Shown here: positions 8,630 through 17,666 of the stretch, piece after piece
Numbering within the stretch: the first letter of the stretch is position 1
Layout: each line of letters begins with the position of its first letter
Assembly (NCBI GenBank): GCA_018242765.1
Contig: JAFEBH010000010.1
Coordinates: 1 to 64,000, forward strand
Direction: 5' to 3'
Source: Nitrospira sp.
GTDB lineage: Bacteria; Nitrospirota; Nitrospiria; Nitrospirales; Nitrospiraceae
Length of the DNA stretch: 64,000 nucleotides
The notes under the pieces: model-generated
What the model saw: the letters and a program-made list of their open reading frames with translations, nothing else
Database searches by the model: none
What the model was told of the DNA's origin: nothing
Position numbers and translations under genes: made by a program

Positions 8630-9388
8630 CTAATCTTGAGTCAGCTTTAACGGCATTTTCTTACACGGCAGCTTTTCGCCCCCCAAGTAGGTTTCTACTG
8701 CCTGTCGTACCCGCTCTCTCGCCCGATGGAGACGGACGTAGAGGTTCGTTTCGGTAATCCTCAAGATTTCGCAGGCTTCCTTGGCCTCAACCCCTTCGAC
8801 ATCGCGTAGGATAAGTACTTCTTTCAACGTCTGTGGCAACGATTCAATGGCTCGATTCATCGCGTTGACAACCTGTTGCGATGCCAAGAGCTTCTCCGGT
8901 GTCTGATCGTCCCATGGTTGCGGCGGAACGGCCCAGTGGCCGACCCATTCGCCGGACTGGTGAAAGCAAAAGGGATCGATCATGTCGTCGTCCTCATCGT
9001 CAACAGATTCAAAGGCGGAGAAAGTGACATGCCGTTTCTCCCGCACCCCGCGATCCTTGGCCTTGTGAATCATGATGCCGAAGATCCAAGTGCGCAGCGA
9101 CGATCGTCCTTCGAAACGATCCAACCCTTCGATGACCGCCATCCAGGTGTCTTGGACGATCTCTTCTGCTACTTCCCGATCGGCCACATACCCCATGGCC
9201 GTTCTGACCAATGCACCGTGGTGTTGTCTCACGAGCTCATCGAACGCCCCTTCATCACCCGTTCTCAGTCGTGAGAGAAGGACAGCCTCTCTGTTCACCT
9301 CTATCGTGGGTTGACCCAACGCTGGCTCTTGCCCTGCCCGCATACGATAGCTCATTGATTTAGTACCCATACTGGTGCGCACGTTCAT
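8630..9388 (-). CDS. ECF-type RNA polymerase sigma factor
   Basis: A 252-residue sigma-70-family protein with region 2 (FDELVRQHHGAL, then AEEIVQDTWMAVIEGLDRF and LRTWIFGIMIHKAKD) and region 4 (LPQTLKEVLILRDVEGVE, then TNLYVRLHRARERVR), separated by a longer acidic linker and with no region 3. Its ATG overlaps the stop of the upstream STAS gene (ATGA), implying translational coupling, and a zinc anti-sigma factor follows. The operon is probably driven by a sigma-54 promoter (9697-9712), which would make this sigma factor the second step of a sigma cascade. The regulon is not identifiable within the window. Confidence 0.92.
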   Translation of the reverse strand: MNVRTSMGTKSMSYRMRAGQEPALGQPTIEVNREAVLLSRLRTGDEGAFDELVRQHHGALVRTAMGYVADREVAEEIVQDTWMAVIEGLDRFEGRSSLRTWIFGIMIHKAKDRGVREKRHVTFSAFESVDDEDDDMIDPFCFHQSGEWVGHWAVPPQPWDDQTPEKLLASQQVVNAMNRAIESLPQTLKEVLILRDVEGVEAKEACEILRITETNLYVRLHRARERVRQAVETYLGGEKLPCKKMPLKLTQD

Positions 9389-9657
9389 AACCGGCCTCCA
9401 ATCTGGAGCAACTCCGTCATCAGGGCCGGAGCGCTCGTAAGTGTGACGCGGGAGTGGGAAAACGAGTTGAGGACCTCAACACCCCGACTATCGACGTAAT
9501 CAACATGGGAACAATCCAAAAACACGGACTTCTGTTGCCTAAGATAGACCCGGCACTCTCCATCGAGCAGCGCCGCCCATTGCTCCGTGATCTTGCCTTC
9601 CAACTTGAGGAGAACGTCTCGCCCGCTCTCCTGTATTTTTGTGATCTTCAACATCAT
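9385..9657 (-). CDS. STAS-domain (anti-anti-sigma-like) protein
   Basis: A 90-residue STAS-domain protein. The pattern of strands with the conserved loop around DCSHVDYVDSRGVEVL matches SpoIIAA/MlaB-type STAS folds; the residue at the usual phosphorylation position is the Ser in DSRG. It is the first gene of the STAS / ECF sigma / anti-sigma operon and is coupled to the sigma gene by a 4-base overlap. It may take part in partner switching with an anti-sigma kinase encoded elsewhere, or bind a lipid or nucleotide. An AGGAG site precedes the start, and a sigma-54 promoter lies about 40 bases upstream. Confidence 0.85.
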   Translation of the reverse strand: MMLKITKIQESGRDVLLKLEGKITEQWAALLDGECRVYLRQQKSVFLDCSHVDYVDSRGVEVLNSFSHSRVTLTSAPALMTELLQIGGRL

Positions 9658-9696
9658 GACTTCTCCTCTTGTCTCACCGTGATGCCAAGCCTATTG

Positions 9697-9712
9697 AGCA
9701 ACCGTAGTGCCA
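9697..9712 (-). promoter_or_regulatory. Sigma-54 (RpoN) promoter
   Basis: The minus strand reads TGGCACTACGGTTGCT. This matches the -24/-12 consensus TGGCACG-N4-TTGCW at every position except the G after TGGCAC, with correct GG-to-GC spacing. The predicted transcript begins near 9687, about 30 bases before the STAS start. A sigma-54 activator gene sits immediately upstream. Confidence 0.8.
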
Positions 9713-9808
9713 CGGCACTCGCAAAAGAGAAACGCGATGTAAGTGATTGACAGAACAAAACTATTACGAATGGCAATTCAAAGAAGGAACGCCGATACAG
9801 GCGAGATC

Positions 9809-9847
9809 ATTCCCGACATATTGGGAGCGTCCCAATATGTCGGGAAT
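9809..9847. promoter_or_regulatory. Palindromic upstream activator site candidate
   Basis: A perfect 18-base inverted repeat (ATTCCCGACATATTGGGA and its complement) with a 3-base centre. It is centred at 9828, roughly 140 bases upstream of the predicted sigma-54 start point, the usual distance for an enhancer site of an AAA+ activator. There is no T-run on either strand, which argues against a terminator for the gene ending at 9946. Confidence 0.7.
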
Positions 9848-9945
9848 GCTTGTTGGGAAAATGATTATTGGCTGATCGCGTCTACTTATGGCGGGAGTTT
9901 AAGAAGATGAAGGGCGTGAGCTCAACCGTTTCACCTTTCACCTCA

Positions 9946-12270
9946 TCACGCTTTGCTTGTGACTCGTGTGATACCCAACTTCTTCATGCGGGCTTCCAGC
10001 GTGGTGGGCTTCAAGCCAAAAATTGCGGCGGCGCCTTGGTCGCCACTGACGCGCCAATTCGTCTGATTCAGGATATTGAGGATGTGTTGCCGTTCTATTT
10101 CCTCGAGGGTGAGAGCATTGCCACTGGCACCCTTGTTGGCCGAAGGGGTGAGCCAATCAATCGGCTCCAATTCCGATCCTTCACTCAAGATCACCGCCCG
10201 TTCAATAACATGCTCGAGTTCACGGACATTCTCTGGCCACGGGTACCGTTGCAACGCTGTCATCATCCGTTCGGAAATTTTCTCATTTTTCTTTCCGAGG
10301 TTGGTGGCATGCTTTTGCACAAAGTACCGGACGAGTAACGGGATGTCGTCTTCCCGCTCACGCAACGCCGGCAAATGAACCGGAAACACGTTCAAGCGAT
10401 AGTAGAGGTCCGGACGGTATTGGCCGGCCTTGGAAAGTTGTTCGAGATTGCGGTTCGTCGCTGCAATGACACGCACATTCACCTTGAAAGTCTGTGTACC
10501 GCCCACCCGCTCGAATTCGCCCTCCTGTAACACGCGCAGCAGTTTCGACTGTAGATCAAGTGGCAATTCTCCGATCTCATCCAGAAAGATTGTCCCTTTG
10601 TCGGCGACTTCGAACCGACCCAACCTTCTGGACAAGGCACCGGTAAAGGCGCCTTTCTCATGGCCGAACAGTTCGCTTTCAATCAGCCCGGCTGGAATCG
10701 CCGCGCAATTCACTTTCACAAGTGCCCTGGTCTTACGAGGGCTGAGGTTGTGAATAGCCCTGGCAATGAGTTCTTTGCCCGTACCAGTTTCACCGGTAAT
10801 CAACACCGTCGAATCGGTCGGCGCGACCCGCTCGACGTTCTTTAGGACTTTCTTGAGCGAGGCGGATGAGCCGATGACCTCCTCGAAATTGTGCGTGACT
10901 TTGATCTCTTCCTGCAGGTAGACCGTCTGGGCCTCGAGCCGCGCCTTCTCCTGCTCCATCAAGACTTGTTCGGTAATGTCGATGAACATCGTGCGGGTAT
11001 AGGAGCCACTCAGATCTGGCCTCGACCACCACTTAATCCAAAGCGGGTTGCCGTTATCTTTTCGGCGCAACTCAAGCACGACCCCACTGGTATCTGTCCC
11101 TTTTCCAATCGCCTCGAACACGTCGTTCAGACGGCGTTGCGCATTCGGTGTATCGGGAATAAACGACTTCCCGTACATTCCATCGACTTGCTCCGGTGTG
11201 ATCCCCAACGTCTTCAGCGCCGTTTTGTTGGCACGAATAAACTTGGAATCCAGTCCTTCGTTCACATAGGCAATCGGGGCCTCGTCGAAAAGATCACGCA
11301 ACTGCGCTTCGTTTTCCCTCACGACGGCTTCCATCCGCAGCCGCTCTAACTCTGCAGCGGCCCTCATGGCGAAGATCCCAAGTATGGACAGATCCCGCAC
11401 ATGGTCCAGCATGGGTTTCGAATCCATGATCGCAAGATGCCCAAGGACCCGATTCGACGCATCCACAATCGGCACGCCGCAGTAGCTCTCGACTCCCATG
11501 TCGTGGATCAACTGTACGTGAGGATAGAGGGTGCGGAGTGCATCAGGATGATGGACACACTTCTTCGTCAGCACCGTCTCACAAGGGCCATGTGCCGGCA
11601 CATCGAAGAGCGGCAACTCCTGGCCCTTTCCCCACCCGGCTTTCGATACGAATCGATCTTGTTTCACACTGAACTCTGAAATATAGACGTAGTCCATACC
11701 GAGCGTGGACGCTAAGTGTCGGACCAACGAGGGGAAGAATTGCTCGCCGATTTTTGATTCCACCCCTTCAACGATTTCCCGCAACATGGTGCTGGTCTCA
11801 GCGAGCTGGCAAGTGCGCGCCTCAACGCGAGCTTCAAGCTCCTCCTGTGCGCGACGCAGCTGTAGCTCTGCTTCTTTGAGGATCGTGATATCGCGCGAGA
11901 TGACAAGCAGCTTTTCCGGCGTGCCGTCCCGATTGAGGATGGGGGTCACAGAGACATCCCACCATTTAGGCATCTGTGGTTGCGTCCTGGGGGAAAACCC
12001 GGTGAAGTGCCCAACCGTGCCCTGACGGGCTTGCGCAATGGCAGCCTTTGCCTGTTTCTGATCATCACCATGCCAAAATTCCACCCAGGCTGAGCCAACG
12101 AGCTGGGCGAAGTCACAGACCTCCAGTGCCCTCATCCCGTGAGCATTCATGGAAAGGAGACGCCCCTCCAGATCCAGCACCTTGATGCAGTCGCGACTAC
12201 TTTCAATGAGACGCGTTGAGAATTCTTCGCTGCGGCGGAGAGCTTCTTCGAGGTCTGCTTGCGCCATCAT
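9946..12270 (-). CDS. Sigma-54-dependent transcriptional activator with PAS and GAF sensors
   Basis: A 774-residue enhancer-binding protein. Order of domains: PAS (about 10-130), coiled linker, GAF (about 160-310), second PAS (about 320-440), AAA+ ATPase (about 465-700) and a Fis-type helix-turn-helix (about 720-770). The AAA+ domain has Walker A GETGTGKE, the sigma-54-contacting GAFTGA loop, Walker [12 protein letters not shown] and the arginine-finger region [10 protein letters not shown]. There is no receiver domain, so control probably comes from a ligand or redox state sensed by PAS/GAF, as in FhlA or NorR relatives. The best local target is the sigma-54 promoter at 9697-9712, with the palindrome 9809-9847 as a plausible binding site. 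Confidence 0.93.
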   Translation of the reverse strand: MMAQADLEEALRRSEEFSTRLIESSRDCIKVLDLEGRLLSMNAHGMRALEVCDFAQLVGSAWVEFWHGDDQKQAKAAIAQARQGTVGHFTGFSPRTQPQMPKWWDVSVTPILNRDGTPEKLLVISRDITILKEAELQLRRAQEELEARVEARTCQLAETSTMLREIVEGVESKIGEQFFPSLVRHLASTLGMDYVYISEFSVKQDRFVSKAGWGKGQELPLFDVPAHGPCETVLTKKCVHHPDALRTLYPHVQLIHDMGVESYCGVPIVDASNRVLGHLAIMDSKPMLDHVRDLSILGIFAMRAAAELERLRMEAVVRENEAQLRDLFDEAPIAYVNEGLDSKFIRANKTALKTLGITPEQVDGMYGKSFIPDTPNAQRRLNDVFEAIGKGTDTSGVVLELRRKDNGNPLWIKWWSRPDLSGSYTRTMFIDITEQVLMEQEKARLEAQTVYLQEEIKVTHNFEEVIGSSASLKKVLKNVERVAPTDSTVLITGETGTGKELIARAIHNLSPRKTRALVKVNCAAIPAGLIESELFGHEKGAFTGALSRRLGRFEVADKGTIFLDEIGELPLDLQSKLLRVLQEGEFERVGGTQTFKVNVRVIAATNRNLEQLSKAGQYRPDLYYRLNVFPVHLPALREREDDIPLLVRYFVQKHATNLGKKNEKISERMMTALQRYPWPENVRELEHVIERAVILSEGSELEPIDWLTPSANKGASGNALTLEEIERQHILNILNQTNWRVSGDQGAAAIFGLKPTTLEARMKKLGITRVTSKA

Positions 12271-12510
12271 CCATGCCCCTGGAACGGGGTCTCAGTGGAA
12301 GGCTACCTGCGCGAGGGTCTAGCACTGGCATTGAAATGGCCACAACTGAGCCTGAACGCTCACGCTTTCGTGCAACGCCCTCGCGACCAAGTTTCATACC
12401 CATGCATTCTGTCTACTCCCTGATTGTGGCGTAATAAAGCGGCAGATCGAGGAGAGACACTTCAATAACTCAAAACCTAGCCCTTACCGAATCTTTGAGG
12501 TCTACACAGT

Positions 12511-13137
12511 TTAGAAACCGGAATGGACATCCATTTCGCCATGAGCGACCGGCTTCGAAAATGCCTTTGGAGGCGAGCTCTCCGGAATTCGGAATCGCTT
12601 CTTAATGGCCGTTACGACCTGTATGGCTTCTGCCTCATCAAGCCCTGCGCCGAATCGATACATTCTCTCCCTATGGTTGAATGCGATTACTCCCCCGCCG
12701 ACTCCCCATAACTGGAAACTGGATGAGAACTCCACCGGACTCGTTCCAACTGGCTCAATGCGAAGATCCCGCATCTGGATGAGGCTGTACTCTTTATCAA
12801 ACCCAAATCCTCCGATATCGCGTCGAATGGTGAACGCCTGTCCGCGCACGGTGAGAGTCTCTTTTCCCATCATCTGCCACAGCCACGCATAAATCGCGAC
12901 CACTCCACCGATAGTCCAAACCCCGAACCAGGCCAGCATGAACAGTTCGCCCTCAGGTGGGCTATCCCCCGTCAGAAACTGCTTTGCAACCATCACTTCA
13001 GCAACGACCCACCCACAGAGCCAGAACGCCAAGAAGGCAATCACGAATACGCTACGGCGACAAGGCATGATGATGCGCAGCCCAGCCGCCGTATCCGCGA
13101 TAGAGATTCGAGAGTCGGTGGGCTGTTGCTTTGCCAT
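12511..13137 (-). CDS. Two-helix membrane protein of unknown function
   Basis: Protein of about 208 residues. Two hydrophobic helices (VFVIAFLAFWLCGWVVAEV near residues 29-47 and MLAWFGVWTIGGVVAIYAWL near 65-85) are followed by a soluble beta-rich part (TLTVRGQAFTIRRDIGGFG, then LIQMRDLRIEP) that looks like a PH-like bacterial domain. I do not recognise a named family. The start at 13137 is supported by GGGGGAGG just upstream; the frame opens to 13182 without a better signal. It stands alone and is divergent from the Rieske-flavoprotein gene. Confidence 0.75.
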   Translation of the reverse strand: MAKQQPTDSRISIADTAAGLRIIMPCRRSVFVIAFLAFWLCGWVVAEVMVAKQFLTGDSPPEGELFMLAWFGVWTIGGVVAIYAWLWQMMGKETLTVRGQAFTIRRDIGGFGFDKEYSLIQMRDLRIEPVGTSPVEFSSSFQLWGVGGGVIAFNHRERMYRFGAGLDEAEAIQVVTAIKKRFRIPESSPPKAFSKPVAHGEMDVHSGF

Positions 13138-13350
13138 AAGCCTCCCCCTGTGAATGGTCGGCATTATGACACGAATGATCAAATGGCTTCACATACGCTT
13201 CATCGCACAGGTGAGTGCCTCCATGATCTGTCTCACCACCTGCTCCGGCGTCTGAAGCTTGACTCATGCGCGCCTTGATCGTAGCCTCTGCTCACACAGC
13301 TTTCCGAACTACGATGAATAGTCGAACAGAATGAGCCCAAGGAGTCTCCC

Positions 13351-14457
13351 ATGCCTGACACTCAGTGGACGGATATCGGATTGGTCGAAGAGCTCAAGCA
13401 GACGTCGCTACGAGAAGTCGTGTGTGGGAAGACACGCATCGCCCTCACGTATACAAACGGAAAATTTTCTGCCATCTCCGGTGTCTGCAATCACGTGGGC
13501 GGGCCACTGGGCAAGGGCACTCTCGACGGGGACTATGTCGTCTGTCCTTGGCACTACTGGAAATTTCATAGTGAAACCGGACAAGGAGAAGCAGGCTATG
13601 AACAGGATTGCGTGCCGGTCTATGCGACCAAGATTGAGAATGGTCGGCTGTACATTGACCTGTCCTCTACCACGAAACGTACCAAGCAAGCACACCAACC
13701 TCATCCACTCGCTCGCCCCATCGTTCGCCAGACAGGCCCGGTGCGCGTCGTCGGGATTTCCACCACAGCCATGACGGCAGGCCATCCCCGCTACAGTACA
13801 TCCGACGCGTTACTCGATATCGCATTGGATTATGCACGCATCACGCTGCGGCTGGAGACACGATCCATCAAGCTGCGAGATCTGAACTTTCGTGCCTGTG
13901 AAGGCTTCTACTCCAAAGCCGCGCAGGCCTGTACCTGGCCCTGCTCCATTACGCAAATGGATCCCACCGATCAATTGGATCGTGTGTACGAAGCGATCGT
14001 GCATTGGGCGGATGTGATTCTCCTCTCGACGCCGATTCGATGGGGCAATGCCAGCAGTCTCTATTTTAAGATGGTCGAACGGATGAACTGCATCCAGAAT
14101 CAAGAAACCATTGCGAATAAGCATCTACTCAAGAACAAGGTGGCGGCCTTCATCATTATGGGTGGTCAAGACAATGTACAGGGCGTGGCGGGACAGTTGA
14201 TGACCTTCTGGGCCGAGGTCGGTTGCCAATTTCCACAGTTCCCCTTTATCGCCCACTCACGCGGCTGGAGTGCTGAGGATATGGAGCGGAATGTCTGTGA
14301 AGTACAGAATAGCCGTGAGTTGCGCGAGGCCGCGGAACAACTGGTGACCCGTGCCGCAGATATGGCTCAATGGATGGTAGCGGGGCAGGTCCCGGAACAT
14401 CCGCTGACTGGAGGAGGGCGCAAGGCACACAAGCTCGACAGCGAACCGACAGGATAA
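13351..14457 (+). CDS. Rieske [2Fe-2S] ferredoxin fused to NAD(P)H-dependent FMN reductase-like domain
   Basis: A 368-residue two-domain redox protein. Residues 1-105 form a Rieske domain with cluster ligands Cys46-x-His48 and Cys65-x2-His68 (GVCNHVGG and CPWHYWKF). After a basic linker, residues about 130-340 resemble the flavodoxin-like NADPH-dependent FMN reductase / multimeric flavodoxin family (VRVVGIST near the FMN phosphate site, STPIRWGNASSLYFKMVER). An AAGGAG site precedes the ATG. The combination suggests electron transfer between a flavin and a 2Fe-2S cluster on one chain. The partner and substrate are unknown, and no membrane or export signal is visible. The gene is monocistronic, divergent from the membrane protein upstream and convergent with the lipoprotein gene. 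Confidence 0.88.
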   Translation: MPDTQWTDIGLVEELKQTSLREVVCGKTRIALTYTNGKFSAISGVCNHVGGPLGKGTLDGDYVVCPWHYWKFHSETGQGEAGYEQDCVPVYATKIENGRLYIDLSSTTKRTKQAHQPHPLARPIVRQTGPVRVVGISTTAMTAGHPRYSTSDALLDIALDYARITLRLETRSIKLRDLNFRACEGFYSKAAQACTWPCSITQMDPTDQLDRVYEAIVHWADVILLSTPIRWGNASSLYFKMVERMNCIQNQETIANKHLLKNKVAAFIIMGGQDNVQGVAGQLMTFWAEVGCQFPQFPFIAHSRGWSAEDMERNVCEVQNSRELREAAEQLVTRAADMAQWMVAGQVPEHPLTGGGRKAHKLDSEPTG

Positions 14458-14486
14458 TCGTCTCGTCGTGGAGGCGGTAAGGCCTG

Positions 14487-15215
14487 CTAGTGCACCGGGA
14501 TGTTTGGACCGATCTTCTCCAGGATCACTTGTTTCACCTGTTTGGCGAATCGCTTGGAGACTTCGAGGTTCCGCTGGGCATAACCGGACTCGGAGACTTT
14601 ATACGTTGCAGGTGGTGCCTGTGAGGTAATCGTGGCTTCAAACACCACTGCCAATATTTTGGCAGGTTTCCCGGTTTTCCGATCGATCCCATAGGCCTCC
14701 TTCAACGACACCTTCGGCGCCACCTCGACATCCACCCCAGCCGAAAGATGAGGCTTCAATAATCCTGACCGTTCCTGGTTCCGTTCGACGAGTTTAATGA
14801 TCGGATCCGCGACAAACTCGCTTCGAATCTGGTCTGCCACCGCTCCTTTGGCTCGTTCGGCCTTCTGCATCTGTTCATCCAACTCAGCCGGTGCGAGATC
14901 CACATAGATCGGTTCTTTTGGTTGTCGCTTCCCTGCGGAGCTCGCAGGATCAAGCCCTTCGGCTTTTTTCATGGCGACCTCTTGCGCGGCAGCTTGTCGC
15001 TTGGCCATCGGATCTTCAGGATCATAGATCGTGATCCTTCCCTGCACATCGGTCTCATACACGAGCGTCTTGCCACCCTGGTGATCCACGCGATAGACCT
15101 TCTGCTCACCGCCCACATTGGCCGTATGGTAGTTACTCGCACATCCTACGATCAGAAGACCGGCAGCGGCACACCACAGAGTACCAACTCTTCGCGACCA
15201 GGTATGGATAGCCAT
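14487..15215 (-). CDS. Lipoprotein of unknown function
   Basis: A 242-residue predicted lipoprotein. The N-terminus has a basic patch, a hydrophobic core and the lipobox LLIVGC, with Cys near residue 25. The body is rich in Lys, Gln and Ala, including a helical AQEVAMKKAEGLD segment, then a beta-rich C-terminal half (KILAVVFEATITSQAPPATYK). I do not recognise the family. The start at 15215 is placed by the signal sequence and an AGGAG site; the frame extends to 15512 without coding character. It converges on the Rieske-flavoprotein gene with a 29-base gap. Confidence 0.75.
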   Translation of the reverse strand: MAIHTWSRRVGTLWCAAAGLLIVGCASNYHTANVGGEQKVYRVDHQGGKTLVYETDVQGRITIYDPEDPMAKRQAAAQEVAMKKAEGLDPASSAGKRQPKEPIYVDLAPAELDEQMQKAERAKGAVADQIRSEFVADPIIKLVERNQERSGLLKPHLSAGVDVEVAPKVSLKEAYGIDRKTGKPAKILAVVFEATITSQAPPATYKVSESGYAQRNLEVSKRFAKQVKQVILEKIGPNIPVH

Positions 15216-15530
15216 AAGAAGGACTCCTTGCTTCGCTCTCAGAGACATCACCCTCCGCTTCACACCATCCAGATAAGTGTAGCAGGATCGTCCATGAAGC
15301 CAAGGTTTGGCGACGGACCACTTCTTGCGTTCAAGAAAATGTTGAGACCAACCGATGAGGAAAGAGACGACGTCTAGACTGGTTGTGGGACATCGTTTCC
15401 CCTGCTCCGCCATCAGACCGCCCAAGTAGGCCCCCTGGATCATGTGAGGACACACATTGGTGGATCCATCTGCCCGTCTTGCCCATCCCATGACTCGCAA
15501 ACATGTGGTCATTAGACCACTTGCATAACC
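15216..15530. other. Non-coding stretch between the lipoprotein gene and IS remnant
   Basis: About 315 bases. It includes the promoter region of the lipoprotein gene. I see no convincing gene, hairpin or repeat. Confidence 0.4.
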
Positions 15531-15746
15531 TCATGGCGTCAGGTCCCTGTTATTGCAGACTACGATCCGGATGAAGCGGAATCCGAAACAGTTTCTTCGA
15601 TTTCTGTATCGGTCGGAAACGATCTTGAAGCGCTTGAGGCAGGCGATGACGTGTTCGGCGGAGACGCGGTCTGTGGAAATGAGGCAGTTGCCTTGCTTGT
15701 CTTGCTTGCTCAAGGGATTCTTCTTGCTCTGTTTTTTTGGGCAGGG
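15531..15746 (-). pseudogene. IS5-family transposase C-terminal remnant
   Basis: The minus-strand translation contains AEHVIACLKRFKIVSDRYRN followed by RRNCFGFRF, the typical C-terminal end of IS5-group DDE transposases around the last catalytic Glu (the E in AEHVI). A single frameshift joins it to an upstream part (LTLPKKTEQEESLEQ). Only about 70 codons remain, with no start, no N-terminal catalytic residues and no terminal inverted repeats, so it is a decayed fragment. Confidence 0.75.
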
Positions 15747-15925
15747 TCAGGCCCAAGCCGTGGCTCAACTCGGGCCCTTCCGCACATCAAGCCTCATCTC
15801 ATGATGACTCTGGTGTGTCATCTACTTCTTCCTCATCGACATCAGAAACCCTGTGCGAGACGATGTCCGAATGGACCTGGTACCACCTCACTATTAAACC
15901 AAGAGCACGATTACTATTTGAGCAA
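15747..15925 (+). pseudogene. Broken duplicate of the NDH-2 C-terminus
   Basis: Read in two frames, this stretch matches the C-terminal end of the intact NADH dehydrogenase encoded just downstream. QAVAQLGPF corresponds to HAVAQFGPI, a WCVIYFFLI stretch corresponds to WCVVHIFFLI, and MSEWTWYHLTIKPRARLLF corresponds to MSEWIWYYLTFKPGARVLY. Frameshifts separate the blocks. It directly abuts the transposase remnant, suggesting an insertion or deletion removed the rest of a paralogous copy. Confidence 0.8.
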
Positions 15926-16159
15926 TCAGCCGTTCGGCACGAGAAGTCGTCGAACAAGCAGCTCGATGCAACCGTCGGAGAAGATCGCAACCCCTTACGT
16001 CGCGTGGCCTAACTTCGGGCATCGTTCTTTCAGGAGGTTCCTTCTCTTACCGTTCGAATGACATTCTCCACACCGGTTCGTGGTGAGCCCTCCGATTGAC
16101 TCAGCCCAAGCGATATGTAACGCTGCTCCTGAACTACGACACGAGCGGAGCGGAGGAGA

Positions 16160-17389
16160 ATGACCGGTACACGCGTCGTCATTATCGGGGGTGGTTTCGG
16201 CGGCCTATCGGCTGCGCGCGGCCTAGGGGACAGCCACGTCACCTTAATCGACCGGGCCAATCACCATCTCTTTCAACCGCTCCTCTACCAAGTCGCCACA
16301 GCAGCGCTGTCGCCCGGCGACATAGCGTGGCCGTTGCGCACGGTCTTTCGCAGACAGCGAAACGTCCAGGTGATGATGGACGACGTAGTGGCAATCGATC
16401 GAACCACGCGCGTGGTTCGCTTGCAACAGAGTCCTCCAGTCCTGTTTGATGTCCTGATCGTCGCCCCAGGCTCCCGCCATGCCTATTTCGGCCATGATGA
16501 GTGGGAGTCCCATGCACCAGGAATCAAGACCATGACGGATGCTGTCCGACTGCGTGAGAAAATGCTGATGGCATTCGAGGAAGCCGAACGGCACCGAGCC
16601 ACAAGCGGCTCCTCACCTCATCTGACCTTCGTGATTGTCGGGGGAGGTCCCACAGGCGTTGAACTCGCAGGTGCGCTGGCCGAGATCGGAAGAAGGGCCA
16701 TGGGACCGGATTATCCTCATCTCCGCACAGAAGATCTCTCGATCATTCTTGTGGAAGCAGGCCCACGCATTCTCCCGGGGTTTGACAGCACGCTGTCAAT
16801 CAAAGCTGCCGGTGCACTCACCCATATGGGTGTGACGATTAAACTGAACAGCCCAGTCACCGCCGTCACCCCCGATGGTGTGCAGGTTGGATCTGAGTGG
16901 ATTCTATCGACACACATTGTGTGGGCGGCAGGGAATCGAGCATCGTCTTTGCTGAACACACTCTCAGCACCACAAGATTCTGCTGGTCGGATCAAGGTTC
17001 AATCGGATCTGACCATCCCTGACGATCCATGGATCTTCGTCATCGGCGATGCCGCCCATTGTCTCGGACGAGACGGCAGCCCCCTGCCCGGAGTGGCACC
17101 GGTCGCCATGCAACAAGGACGGTATGTTGCCGCCCTGATCAATCACCATCTCCCTCCGGCGGAACGGTCGCCATTTGTCTATGCCGACCGTGGCATGCTC
17201 GCCACAATCGGGCGTGCGCACGCCGTCGCGCAATTTGGTCCAATCCACGCATCAGGATTTCTGGCCTGGTTCCTCTGGTGCGTGGTCCATATTTTCTTTC
17301 TGATCGGATTCAGAAATCGAGTGCGGGTCATGTCGGAATGGATCTGGTACTACCTCACCTTCAAACCAGGCGCGAGAGTGCTGTATTGA
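16160..17389 (+). CDS. ndh: Type II NADH:quinone oxidoreductase (NDH-2)
   Basis: A 409-residue single-subunit flavoprotein that oxidises NADH and reduces quinone without pumping protons. The N-terminal FAD-binding motif is VVIIGGGFGGL (residues 6-16), the second dinucleotide motif FVIVGGGPTGVELAGAL lies near residues 156-172, and the conserved FAD-binding IFVIGDAAH is near 292. The C-terminal amphipathic/hydrophobic segment (ASGFLAWFLWCVVHIFFLIG) anchors NDH-2 enzymes to the membrane. Length is typical. A GGAGGAG site precedes the ATG. A decayed partial copy of its 3' end lies 240 bases upstream. Confidence 0.93.
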   Translation: MTGTRVVIIGGGFGGLSAARGLGDSHVTLIDRANHHLFQPLLYQVATAALSPGDIAWPLRTVFRRQRNVQVMMDDVVAIDRTTRVVRLQQSPPVLFDVLIVAPGSRHAYFGHDEWESHAPGIKTMTDAVRLREKMLMAFEEAERHRATSGSSPHLTFVIVGGGPTGVELAGALAEIGRRAMGPDYPHLRTEDLSIILVEAGPRILPGFDSTLSIKAAGALTHMGVTIKLNSPVTAVTPDGVQVGSEWILSTHIVWAAGNRASSLLNTLSAPQDSAGRIKVQSDLTIPDDPWIFVIGDAAHCLGRDGSPLPGVAPVAMQQGRYVAALINHHLPPAERSPFVYADRGMLATIGRAHAVAQFGPIHASGFLAWFLWCVVHIFFLIGFRNRVRVMSEWIWYYLTFKPGARVLY

Positions 17390-17666
17390 AGCGTCACAGA
17401 ACTCTCACCATATGTAAACGCTATACCGGAAGTCCACCGTAAAAATTGTATCCCTTCTCATCCTGGCAGCTGGTCCCTGATCATCACACAATGCTCACCA
17501 ACTGGGATTCCCTGTTGCAGACCTGATTAAGTCGACACCGCGTCCAGCCTGGGAGTTGCTTGCCGCAACCGGCCTTCTGCTCTACAGCCGACCCCTCAGA
17601 CCAACTGTTGACAGGCACCGCTCTGCCGCGTAGGGTTTCTCCGTTTTCATCACGGAGACCATCGGC

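Noticed and set aside
9809..9847. Palindrome read as a terminator of the sigma-54 activator gene
   Set aside because: It is nearly 100 bases past the stop and lacks a T-run on either strand; its position relative to the sigma-54 promoter fits an activator site better.
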